Source of the DNA: Cheilinus undulatus
Lineage: Eukaryota; Chordata; Actinopteri; Labriformes; Labridae
Length of the DNA: 64,000 bases
Assembly: GCF_018320785.1 (NCBI RefSeq)
Contig: NC_054872.1
Coordinates: 38,242,551-38,306,550, forward strand
Direction of reading: 5' to 3'
The notes under the pieces were generated by a model. It ran no database searches, had not been told where the DNA came from, and worked only from the letters and a program-made list of their open reading frames with translations. How positions within the stretch are numbered: position 1 is the stretch's first letter; each line of letters starts with the position of its first letter. Shown here in pieces: positions 11,430-22,300 of the stretch. The position numbers were made by a program, and so were the translations under genes.

Positions 11430-11960
11430 CAGAGTCCAAAATGACCTTCAAAACAGCGTAAACACGACCTCCCCTCTTCCCTGAATATGAAGTGACTCAC
11501 GGATCAACAAACCATCAGGCTGACAGCCCTAACCTATCTGCCATTAGGCCGAGGAGATATCACACTTTGCTTTAATTCACCATCTTTCAGGGTGTCACAC
11601 TTTATATTCCTTGGCATGGGTTGGCTACATGCGGATGCATAATTTATCTCAAATTAGCGCCTATTTGAGTAAGCATCAAAGCAAGGCGGCTAAGGTTGGA
11701 GGAGAGCTTAAGGAACCGCAGGGAAACCATGGCCAGGATTAATGCGGGAGATTTTTATAAGAAATTACTGGCTTAATGAAGTGGATAAAAAAGCTGTCAG
11801 TGTTTTATTGCATCTAAATTGTGTGGAAGTGGTGTTTAGCTGTCTCGCCTGCTCCCCACATAATGGCCTGTGACAGTAGCTGTGAGGCTTATTTAACTTA
11901 ACTGGTGAATAACTTGCATGGCAGAGCAATTCAGCCTGTTGTTTTTATAAGCTTTAAACC
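11430..11960. other. Candidate conserved noncoding element
   Basis: This is about 500 bp of balanced-composition, non-repetitive sequence between AT-rich flanks. It is dense in short words typical of developmental enhancers (CTCAAATTAGCGCC, GGATTAATGC, AGATTTTTATAAG, GCATAATTTATC). It contains no open frame and no splice structure. The position, in the gene-free DNA on the 3' side of rragc, corresponds to the human POU3F1-RRAGC desert. This is an inference; alignment to other fish would decide. Confidence 0.35.
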
Positions 11961-12817
11961 AGTAAGGGGATTTTTTTTAAACTCACCCCCTCACTTTAAT
12001 GTCTCAAGAACAACAACCAACTCAAAAATGGCACTTAACAGAGGATTGTTTCATATTAGAGAATCACTAAAATAAGATGTTGTGCAAATTAGCAAAGACT
12101 CAAAGGTGAATGAATGGTGAAAATAAAAAAATACATCTATAGAAATCAATTTAAGGTAATTCATAATTGACATCATTAATGCATAATCAAATTTACTCAT
12201 TGGTTCCTTTCATTGTGCTGCCCACATAATCAAAACAGAGGTTCTTGTTCTAAGTGCAGCTATTATGTAGTGAAAAAAAGGCTATATATCTCACCGTATG
12301 GTTTTAGCAGATGATGCATGTTCACTCAACAATATGAAAATGGTTATCAGGCTTTAAAGAGCTGCAAAATAATATCAACATGCAGTAGAAGAAAACAAGA
12401 ATGATCCTATAGTGCCATCTTGTGTTTGGGTTGGAGTAAAGGAAAGGTAACGGCTGTTAAGAAGACTTTATTTTGCCTCGACAAAAAAAGTTAAGTTTTG
12501 TTTTTCTGTATATTCATTTTGCTCTAAAAACACACAAATCCTATTTCACTAGCTGCAAATGTGCATCTTATGTGATGCAGTGTATGTCTGCAATAAGTGA
12601 CACTGTTCTTAAGCTTAAAATCTTTCAGGTTTGCTGATAATGTCATAAAACAGATCTAGAAATGTGGTCCTGTGAATGGGTTATTGAAGGAAAACTGTTA
12701 GCAATATTCTGCCCATTTCATCGTTGAAATATGGACCAAATATTACAATTACCTTCTAAATAGTGCTAAGATATGGTCATGGTAAGATAGTCCTCTGTCT
12801 TTTTTTATGTATATATT

Positions 12818-12860
12818 TTGGGCTTTTTATGCCTTTATTGATAGTGCAGGACAGTGGATT
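12818..12860 (-). repeat. tRNA-derived SINE fragment
   Basis: The words GGGCTTTTTATGCCTTTATTG and ATAGTGCAGGACAG match one end of the SINE seen at 14155-14340 and 16560-16790. The tRNA-like head is missing. Confidence 0.45.
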
Positions 12861-12978
12861 GAGTCAGTTCATACATTGCTTTGTGGATATAATACCTCAA
12901 GGATGCTTTTAAGGATTTTCCTGAAGCTTTTGCACAAATGTCCACTCAGACTGAGGGGTGAACTGAATTAAATTTTTG

Positions 12979-12991
12979 AGGTCAAAGGTCA
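12979..12991 (+). promoter_or_regulatory. Perfect DR1 nuclear-receptor motif inside a repeat
   Basis: AGGTCAAAGGTCA is two perfect half-sites spaced by one base, the DR1 consensus used by RXR heterodimers, HNF4 and COUP-TF. A near-match, GGGTCAAAGGTCA, occurs in a later repeat unit at about 13902-13914. Binding is not shown; the motif is part of the repeat unit. Confidence 0.4.
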
Positions 12992-13314
12992 GTGTAATAA
13001 GGCCTCATGTTCATCCCCTTCTTTTGAAGTTGTTATTTCAAGGGTGGTTAGAGGGATTTTCTTCAAACTACTATGGAAAACAACATAATGGAGATTTATT
13101 TTCCTTATATTGTGATTGCGATTTACACAACACATTTAAGACAACATTAGATCAATTAAGCAAAAACTGTTCTTTCCTGTAGGCCATCATGTATATATTA
13201 GGATGAAATTAGATAATGCATGATTCAATACAAACATTTCTCTCTATATATCTACCTCAGTCACAATAGAAAATTGTTTTGTTTAACTTAAAGCCTTTTA
13301 AACTGCCATGACAG

Positions 13315-13625
13315 CTAGGGCTGAAACATTTTGAAAAAAAAGATTATTTTTGACTCATATTGCAAATGCTATACGAATTGTATTGAAGGGAATTATCTTT
13401 ATGACATTCTCTTGTTATAAGGAAAAACATACAAAAATAAGGAAAGTAGGATTTTTACAAACTGTTCAAGAGAAATGCATAATGTGTAGCACATTACATC
13501 CCTGCTGCAAAAACAAGTATTAAACTGGTATTTTGACACATTTCAGGTCAAAGAATTATGCACCTTCTGCAATTTGAAAATTGCAGACAGCCATATTGAG
13601 GTATAATCTAATTTTTGATTTATTG
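13315..13625. repeat. Dispersed repeat (copy A), MITE-like
   Basis: The segment begins CTAGGGCTGAAAC and is homologous throughout to 60931-61255. Shared words are ATTATTTTTGACTCATATTGC against ATTATTTTTACTCATATTGC, TGTATTGAAGGGAA, AAAGTAGGAT, CTGCTGCAAAAA and ACACATTTCAGGT. The ends are imperfectly inverted (CTAGGGCT and TTGCCCAG). It is a non-coding DNA-transposon derivative of uncertain superfamily. Confidence 0.55.
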
Positions 13626-14154
13626 CCCAGTTTCATTTATTTATTCCTATGATCATCCCTTTATGGGGGATATTTATACGTATGTGAAGAACACTGTGAG
13701 GGATTTTCTTAATTCTTTAAACAAACACTTACTGTGGAAGATGAATGGATTTGGTCATTTGGAGGTCAGTGTCGTTAGGCCTCATGTTCATCCCCTCCTT
13801 AGCACTTATTGTTTCATGGGCACTAAGAGGGATGCTTTGTTAAAACTGCAAAAATGTCCACTCTTGCATAAGAATATAGTGATTCAATTTTTCAGGCCAC
13901 GGGTCAAAGGTCAAAGTCATTAGGCCTTTTTTATTGCATGCTTGTAAACAATATCTACGATTTTTTACTATGCACAAACGTCCACTCTGACCTAAAGGTA
14001 TTTCATATTGCATAGATTATGGAGGTCAGAGATCAAGGTCATTGGGCCTCATGTTTAACCCTTGCTTGTGAACACAACACCAAAAACACTTTTAAGGGAT
14101 TTTCTTCAAACCTTGCTCAAATGTCCGCTCTGATTTATGAATAACATGATTCGT

Positions 14155-14340
14155 TTTTTAAATTATTATTTTTCTGGCTTTTTTGCCTTGATTGGATAAG
14201 ACAGCTGAGAAAAGACCAGCAATATGGGGGGGGGGGTGCATCAAACAGCGCAGGGACCAGGAATCGATCTTGACATCAGTGCATTGAGAGTTATAGCCTC
14301 AGTATACGGGTGCCTGCTCTAACTGAACTTAACTGGTGAC
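14155..14340 (-). repeat. tRNA-derived SINE copy
   Basis: Read on the minus strand, it has a tRNA-like head with an A-box-like CAGTTAGAGCAGG and a B-box-like GATCGATTCC, followed by the body ending in the GCCTTTATTG-type sequence. An 11-base G run sits at 14226-14236. The family is one of the very common fish SINE-like repeats; another copy is at 16560-16790. Confidence 0.55.
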
Positions 14341-14659
14341 CGATGTTTAGATTTTTGCTAACGCTTCATTTGAGGGATATGCCAAGACTGTCATCACACC
14401 TGCTTTTCACATAAAGGTTTTATGAATGTTTATGAATGTTGTCATGAAGTGTCATTCGATCAGTTATGTCCCCTTTAATGCAAAGCTAACATTGTTAAAT
14501 CCCTCCTTGCCTCTTCAAACACAAAGGTAAGGCTGCAGCCAGCTGTCTTGTCCTAGCATGAAGACTGGAAACAATAGGTACGAGTGGGGTAAGATCCAGT
14601 TTTTACTTCAGAAAAAAGCTGCAGGGCAACCAGAAAGAGTGCACGGTACACTGAAAACT

Positions 14660-16307
14660 GTAATGTAAATGTTCATTTATTTCACATGAGAAAGCACCAC
14701 AATACACAAATCAATCATCCATCACAGTTTTGATGTGCGGGTGTTTATTTCCAGGTGACTGATAATGACTGGACTGAGAAAATTTGGGGCCTGATTCATG
14801 AAGTTCAGAGTTACCTGGATAACTTTGCAGAGTTAAAACACCTTTAAATCGCATCAACATTTTACTCAGCAAAATGAAGAAGATAACACGCTGGTGCTTT
14901 ATGATTCAGGTTCTTGGACACAGCAAGATTCTCATTTTTCATTGCTGATTTGAACAGAAAAAGCAGGCATGGACAGCTCAAGTGTCTCCTTCTTGATCAG
15001 TTTAATTTTCTTGGTTAGATTCATTTTAAACTTTGAATACACTGAGTGGTGTTATGATTGAGAAAAGTACAAGTTGACAACACATTGATGTATGCATGCT
15101 TGGAATGGGTACATTTTGATTTTGTGAATCCTGCTGAACAGAGCCAAACAAAGTGCAAAATATTGGTTATTAATGATTTGGGCAGGACTGAAATTGTATG
15201 TGGAAAAACATGCAAGTTTTACCCCGATCATGTCATTATCATCTAACCCTCTGTCAGTCCTGCAACTCAACCAGTCCTGACACATCTTTTTCTGCAACAC
15301 AGAGGATTTACTCGCATTATTTACTTGTTTCAGAATCATTCAGGTGTTTTTTGGCAGTGCTTTTGCAAGTAATATAGCCAAATTTCCAGCCAAACTTACC
15401 TACAGAAAAGTCAATCATGGTTTTGATTTCCAGTGAGCACACACAGAAAAGTTAATTCCACTGATTGAGAAGAGTTTAATTATGCTTAGCTGCTGTTAAT
15501 AGAGCCTCTTTCTATAAAGGTCCATCACCAGTATAGAGACAGAGCCCAGTCTGGGATCTCATCAAAACCTCTGACACACGCTCGCTCACTCATACATCCA
15601 TTTACGCTTGCACACACACAAACAGGACCAAGTAAGATGGACAGCACTATCCCTTTTCAGTCCGTTTTCCCTTCACAAGTGAAACCAAAAAGCAAGTTTC
15701 GGGCAGCATTCAGGTAGGGTGAGGTGAGTGGTGGTGAGAGAAAGCTTGCTCTGCAGACAAGCTTCATCTACATAAGGCCATCTCTGAACATGTGTGGGTT
15801 AGGACCAGCAGTTCACGTCCGCCATCACTAAATCAACACAGAAGTGGTCAGGGTGGGTTCATCACGAGACAGATTCCTGAAGACTGACATCACAGTTTGT
15901 CCAAAGCGAGAGGTCCTGACACAAGTGCGTGTTTATTTTTCCTCGTCACATTGTTCATTGAGAGGGACGAGCAGCTAATCATCACAGCCTTTGACCACTT
16001 CAAGAAATCCAAAGACACATCCTGAACCTTCCCCAGTCCAGATGCAGTTAGACTCTTTAGACTTCCTCACAGCAGCCAGCACAGTGCTTTGCATTTTCCT
16101 GAAATGAATGCTTGAGTTTCCCTTCCATCCCCGCTGTGCTCCAGTGCCGTCTGTCAGTCCTTTGGATGCTGGGAGCAGGGGGTTGTGGTTGGCGCCTGTG
16201 AGCTCCAGTTTAGTAGTCTCTCTTCTACAGGCTCCCGGGCCCTTCTCTTTATTATTTTCCTTCTTCTTCTCTCTTTGAGTCTTTTATTTTTTTATGTGCA
16301 TCAGTGT
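14660..16307 (-). other. rragc: Probable rragc 3' UTR
   Basis: The sequence just past the rragc stop codon is non-repetitive and richer in GC than the DNA to its left. It contains several AATAAA signals on the minus strand: 16253-16248, 15937-15932 and 14681-14676. I take the last as the distal end because the balanced composition stops about there. The real end is not provable from sequence alone. Confidence 0.4.
14676..14681 (-). terminator. rragc: Candidate distal polyadenylation signal of rragc
   Basis: AATAAA on the minus strand, about 1.6 kb past the stop codon, at the boundary between balanced and AT-rich sequence. Closer AATAAA copies could be used instead. Confidence 0.3.
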
Positions 16308-19300
16308 CTAGACAGTGTTGCGCGGCGTGCCGTTCAGTGCAACCGCCTTGTTGCAAGGCGAACCCACCGCCTGGGAGGCCCCTGGACGCTGGGTGGAAAC
16401 ACCCACCTCGAATACTTCATGGATGGCCTTCCGGAAACAGTGGAAGTTGTAGTCTATTAATCCTGATGAGGTGACAGAGATACAAGAGATTTTATAAAGA
16501 CACGTGCTGTGTTTGGGTTTGTTATAATACAGCTTTAGGCAGACAGCAACAATTTACGCCCCTTTCTGGCTTTTTTGTTGGATCTGATTTTTAAGGTATT
16601 CATGTTTTCTTTTTTGTTTTTCTTTTTGTTCATCTTGTTTTTCTTCTTTTTTGATAGGATAGCTGAAGAGAGACAGGAAACATGGGGAGGACAGCATTTA
16701 AGGGCAGAGGCTGTGACTCCATACCTCAGTAAAGACTGTAGCATCTGTACGAAGGAATGCCTGCACCTCTGACTAGGCAAAACCAACATTTTGACAATCA
16801 CATTTCTTACAAATATGAAAATATTGTTATGGAAGCATTGCTCGGGATGCCTATGTTAAGTCTAAATCTAGTGTTTTTACATACTATACAAAAATGTACT
16901 TTTGTTGTACTTTTGTTAAATAAAAAATAATGTTTTTATGCCATCTTCTTATGTTGTGTGTTTTTACCCAGACCTCGACTCTGAAATAAAGTTAAAACTG
17001 AATTGAAAATCCTGCTATTACTGTCCAGAGTTGAGTGTGGTTGTAAACTTGGAAGGAGAAGTGGATGGATTCAGATTTCATCCCAACTTCAGGATGTCAA
17101 AGGGCAATTTTTTAAGAATTACAGCAGGGCTGTAGGTTATGTTTTTTTGCCCATAGCACCAGTGCTACAGAGATTTAAAGTCTTGCAGCACAAGGGAAAA
17201 AAAAACATATAACACAACATATGAAATGTCTTTTACATCTCTACAACCAACCAATGACCCAACAATATTCTAAGTAAGTGAATACACTTTAAAAACAGCT
17301 TAATTATGGCTTTCCAACCATGTATAACCAAGAAAACAGCCTGTCATTGTAACAGATGGAGTGGCCGACAGATTTTAGGGGGGCCCTTTTGACCATTTTT
17401 TAACCCCAAATGTAAAGAACATTGATTATATTTGAATCTAAATATAAATAATGTAGATACCTGTAATTTACCTCTAAAAGCTGTGTTTCTGGTTAACTTT
17501 ATTTTGAATTTTTAGATTGATAGCAAAAATATTTGATTTTCCTGAACTTCCTTTACTTGCACATGTTATAAATCCTAAGTGGACCTTGTCATAAGATCAT
17601 CTCTACACCCAAATCTGGGCTTGTTTCTGATTTGATGGACAAGGACCATGCAGCCTGAAAAACTTTACCAGAAAAGAAGAGCTGAACTAAATATGCAATA
17701 GAGATGCTTGGAGGAAGTGTAAGAACCAGCAAATCAGAAGCTTGGGCTAAAATTTGATGTCTTAGCTCCCTCTGCATCAATTTTCACCTTTCTTTCCACA
17801 AATACAATCTCTCTCCAGCCTTCTACCTTAGAGAAACCACTGGATTTTCATTTAATGCACTTCAAAGCAGAGCAGTACCCTTATTTTCACTTCAATTACC
17901 AGTGGAAGAAAATTTTTAAAATTTGACCATAGGCCACATCACCTTTAGCCACTTTACTTCAGATGTGCTGAGTGGGATCACAGCCTCACTGACAGTTTAC
18001 CTTTGCGCTCGAAGCTCTCTTCTCGCAGGATGCAGACAAGGGCCAAGAACTTTGTGACCTCTTTCAGGTACAGCACAGTGGTGTTGTTGAGCTTGATGAT
18101 GGCCATGGACTCCTTGTCGTAGGCGCTGCCACTGCCATCCTCCCTCAGACTGGTAGGGAAATGTGAAAAGATTTTGAGCATGTGGATGCAGGTAATTAAG
18201 ATAAGAAATGACTAATTAGGTTACGCTTCAGTGAAAGCCTCCTCAGAAAACACATTGGTGAACACTTCATCTTAAAGCACTACGAAATAACAAAAGTTCA
18301 AGTGACACTTGTCGTGTTATGCAAGTTAATTTACATAAATTTAAAATCTAGCTTAAAAAATGTCCTTATGTTTCTACTATATTTATTAGCAAAAAATCAT
18401 ATGGAAGGGACTCAGAAAGCTTAAAAAAACTCATTTACTACTATATGTCAAATATATAGACTCACCCATAGATGCAGGAGACATCAATGACCACATCGAT
18501 CATATCACAGCACAGCTCATAGGACTGCATGTCCACAGGCGAGCTGTCTGTGGCGATGTAGATCTTACTGACCACGTCAAACAAGAAGGCCTTCTCGATC
18601 CCTGAATTCTGTCAGTGACAAAAATCAGATCAAAGATGACAGAGAGGAAGAAGAGAGGAAGTGGGTGTCAGGAAATAGCACTGCACACAAAGAGGGCAAT
18701 ACTATCTGTCATATAAGACTGCAAGAAAGAATGAGGGGGCGATGTGATGACAAATGCTGGGAGATGATACTTATTTGGCAACTGTGAGAGATTTCCCTCG
18801 GGTGACAACCAATGTTTTCTTTTATTAATAATTAGTGTAACAGATGTCAATGCTTAATTGTTTGGTCTATTCAGCATCAGAAAATAACTAAATCTCATTC
18901 TTTATAAATGAAGGTGACACTAAAAGGACATCATTTGTCAAAACAGCAATTTAAAACCCACATGTACTGAGATTTCCCATCACTAATGCAACAGTTAAGC
19001 TGAGGATATGATGACTTACAAAACATTAAACACTTATTATTTTAGGAAATTTGAATCTGATGTTGACGACATGTTTTAAAAAAGCTGGGACAGGGTCATG
19101 TTAATGGGAACTGCTCATCAATTAATTGATGAAATACTTTAGAGCCCCTGATAATGGCAATACTCTGAAAAAATCAGCTGTTATTCCTAAAAGTAAATTC
19201 CATATTTTTGCGAAGCCCCTTAATTTAAAGCCAAGAGTCTGCACTTCAGTCGCATTTTGATTGTTTCATTTCAAATCCATTGTGGTGGTTGTTGGCAAAA

Positions 19301-22300
19301 TGGTAAGAAATGATGTTGCCGTCCAGATATTTAAGGTCCTTATTGTATGTAGTTTGATCAGACTTTACCCTGGACAAACTCTTGCTTAAAGAGGAACTTG
19401 AGTTGTGTGCATCCAAACAAAGGTACGGGAATTCAATCACTTTGCTTTAAAGTGACATGATCATCATGAATTCCATAACTGTATTTACAGTGCTGTGAAA
19501 AAGAACTTCCCCCTTTCCTGAGTCCTTATTTTTTGCATATTTGTTAAACTTAAATGTTTCAAATCATTAAACAATTTTTAGTATTAGACAAAGATAACCA
19601 GAGTCAAAACAGAATGCAGTTTTTAAATTATGATTTTATTTATTAAGGGGAAAATCAATCCAATCCTACCTGGCTCCAGGTGAAAGAGTAATTGCTCCCT
19701 AAACCTAATAACTGGTTGTTCCATCCTTGGTGGCAACTGGCAATGAGTCTTTCACATCACTGTGGAGGACTTCTGGACTATTCGGCCACATTGGAGGGTT
19801 TTTTAAGCATGGAGGGCCTGTTTAAGTGTATGCCACAGCATCTCAATCAGATTTAAATCTGAACTTTGACGAAATAGCTTTATGCCCTTAATATATGAAA
19901 CTATCATTTAAACACCGCATTTTGTCTATACTTGGGGTATTGTCATCAAATATAAACAATTATTTGATGATCTGAAACAATTAAATGTGTGACAAGTATG
20001 CAAAAAATAAGAAATCAGGACAAGGGCAAAAACTTTCTCCAAGTACTGTACGCTCTTGACTAATGTTAACAATTACAAACCATTATAGGGATCAATAGCA
20101 ATGCTAACGAAGCAAATGCAACTCAATCCTTAAGTCACGACAGGATGATTAATATAAAAGATGTACACAACCAAAAAATCCAGGGATATAGGTGTCTTAA
20201 CTTGACCTCTGCTTTATAAGTCATTCTTAGGCCAAAGTCTGACTGCACTGAGTTTGACACACATTTTTAAGTACTTTTCATTACTTATCATGGCAGGTAA
20301 TAACTTAGCACGAAGATGTCACAGCACCTGGAGCATAACATCCATGATCACTGGCAGATTTTAAGCAGTGAAGTCACAAGTTAAGGCTGTGCTACTTTAA
20401 TCTTTGCCTGACATTTAGGACTTTTCTTTAACTATCCAAAATAAAGGGAAAGTACATTTACCACTACGCAAAATTATTAGAAGGTTCCATTAATATCAAC
20501 ATCCACCATGTTTTCGGAGGGTAATCTATTGCAGTATGATTCAAAAAGTATCACTAAAAATTAGTTTGATGTAGAACATCCTCAGACTGGCAGTTAAAGC
20601 AAGGACTGCCTTGTGATTGAAGGAACTGCTGATCATAAAGTGGCATCAGGGCTGGCAGTGACTCACATCATGCAGCCTGTCACGCATACATCACACGCTG
20701 GTCAATGACAAACTTGCAATTCAATCACAGGGGTTGTTGGCCTTTATCTACTTACAGAAATGAAGATGTTTAGGAGGTTTTCCAGCGTGGGCAACTGAGG
20801 GATGAGCTTCTGCACAACTTTGCTGAAGGCCTCGAAGATGGAGTGGTCATAAATACTCGTCAAGTAAAAGCTGAATGAGATAAAAATGAGCATAAAAAAG
20901 GAAGTGAGTAAGCGATTACAAATAGGAAACACTTCTCACTTCCTGAAAGCACATATGAAAGCAGGTAAAAATACAGAAAGTCACAAGATCATGTGAAAAA
21001 GAAACAGTGACTAGAGAAGAGGAAAATGCCTTTCAGCCTTATCTGACATAAAAACAGAATTAAAATCAAAATCTAAGTTAAAACATTTTTTTCCCTTCTC
21101 ATAACTGCATTGAAACTGACTTACGAATTTTGTTTACGGTGATGTATAAATAAAAAGGTCAGACCCATAGAGGGTTCAGCCAAATGAAACCGTCTACAAA
21201 CACTTGGCAGGAGCTCCACTTCACAACGCATTACAGTGGAGACAGCACCCCGGCACCATAAGGCAGCAAGAGAGAGAGAGAGAGAAAGAGCTTTCTCAGC
21301 ATCACTAAATATCTGGTACAGCTCTGCCTGTCTGACAAGAATAAACAACAATCTCACCTCCTATAAAACACAGAGCTATGGATGCCAACAAAGCCCAAAC
21401 ATTGACAGTAAAGCTGCTGTGGAGCTGACCAGGATCAGGCACGACCGCCTGTTTAATGCTGTACTAGACATATTTAGTGTTCCTGCATTACACTTCAGTC
21501 TAAACTTAGCATTATTTTCATTTTATAATAATGTCAGATGTTTAAAATCAAGTTTCTTTAAACTAAACAATTTATTCCTGTTTTCATAATATATTTTGAA
21601 ATGCTTTCATTCATACTCTGCTTGTTTTATCTTAGTCTTTTAGAGATTAGAGGACTGAACTTCTAGTCATCAGTTACTAAGTTAATCACAAAATATTTGA
21701 CATTTCTTTACGGCTAGCACCTCCAAGTCCCAGGCCATGGCTCTCTGCTGGAAAAAGGTGGATTGCTCTCTCTAGGTAGGGAGCGAGTCTTTGAGTTCAA
21801 GTTCAGAGTTTTGTTCAGGAGTGAGGAACAAATCATGAGACTGACAGGCAGATTGGTGAAGCATTAGCAGTATTGCAGACTTTGTACTGAACCGTTGTGA
21901 TGAGGAGAGAGCCGAGCCAGATGACAGACCTTTCAATCAACCATTCAATCTTCATTTTAAGCCTCACCTACAGTCATGAGTTTTGGGCAGTGACCAAAAG
22001 AAAGAGATCATGAATACAAGTGGTCATAATAGCTCTCATTTATAAAATGTGCATACACTAGAAATTTGGTTGTCTTGTCATTTCCACACGCAGATCTGCA
22101 TTTATCAAAATGGACATGAGAGTACGTAATCCAACACCAGGTCTCAGCTCATGAACGCATGTCTTCAACTTAGTATGAGCTTGCTTTGCAGTGTGTGAAC
22201 CTGGTGATGTTAAAACAGGTATGACTTTAAAATAAATGTAACATTTAATCAAAGCTTTGAAAATCCCTGTGAGCAACATTCCTTTTAAAATTCTGTTGAG

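Larger units (their letters stand above)
12880..14150. repeat. Repeat array with nuclear-receptor-like half-sites
   Basis: At least four diverged copies of one roughly 130-bp unit lie here. Landmark words are TAAGGCCTCATGTTCATCCC at about 12998, TTAGGCCTCATGTTCATCCC at about 13773, CATTAGGCCT at about 13918 and GGGCCTCATGTTTAACCC at about 14044. Each is preceded by an (A/G)GGTCA-type run and followed, where preserved, by GGATTTTCTTCAAAC and AATGTCCACTCTGA words. Units one and two are separated by another dispersed repeat (13315-13625). The unit resembles a repeat common in fish genomes. It codes for nothing. Confidence 0.6.

Noticed and set aside
12408-12425. CTCF-like motif on the minus strand
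   Set aside because: ACACAAGATGGCAC misses at least two core positions, so the support is too weak.
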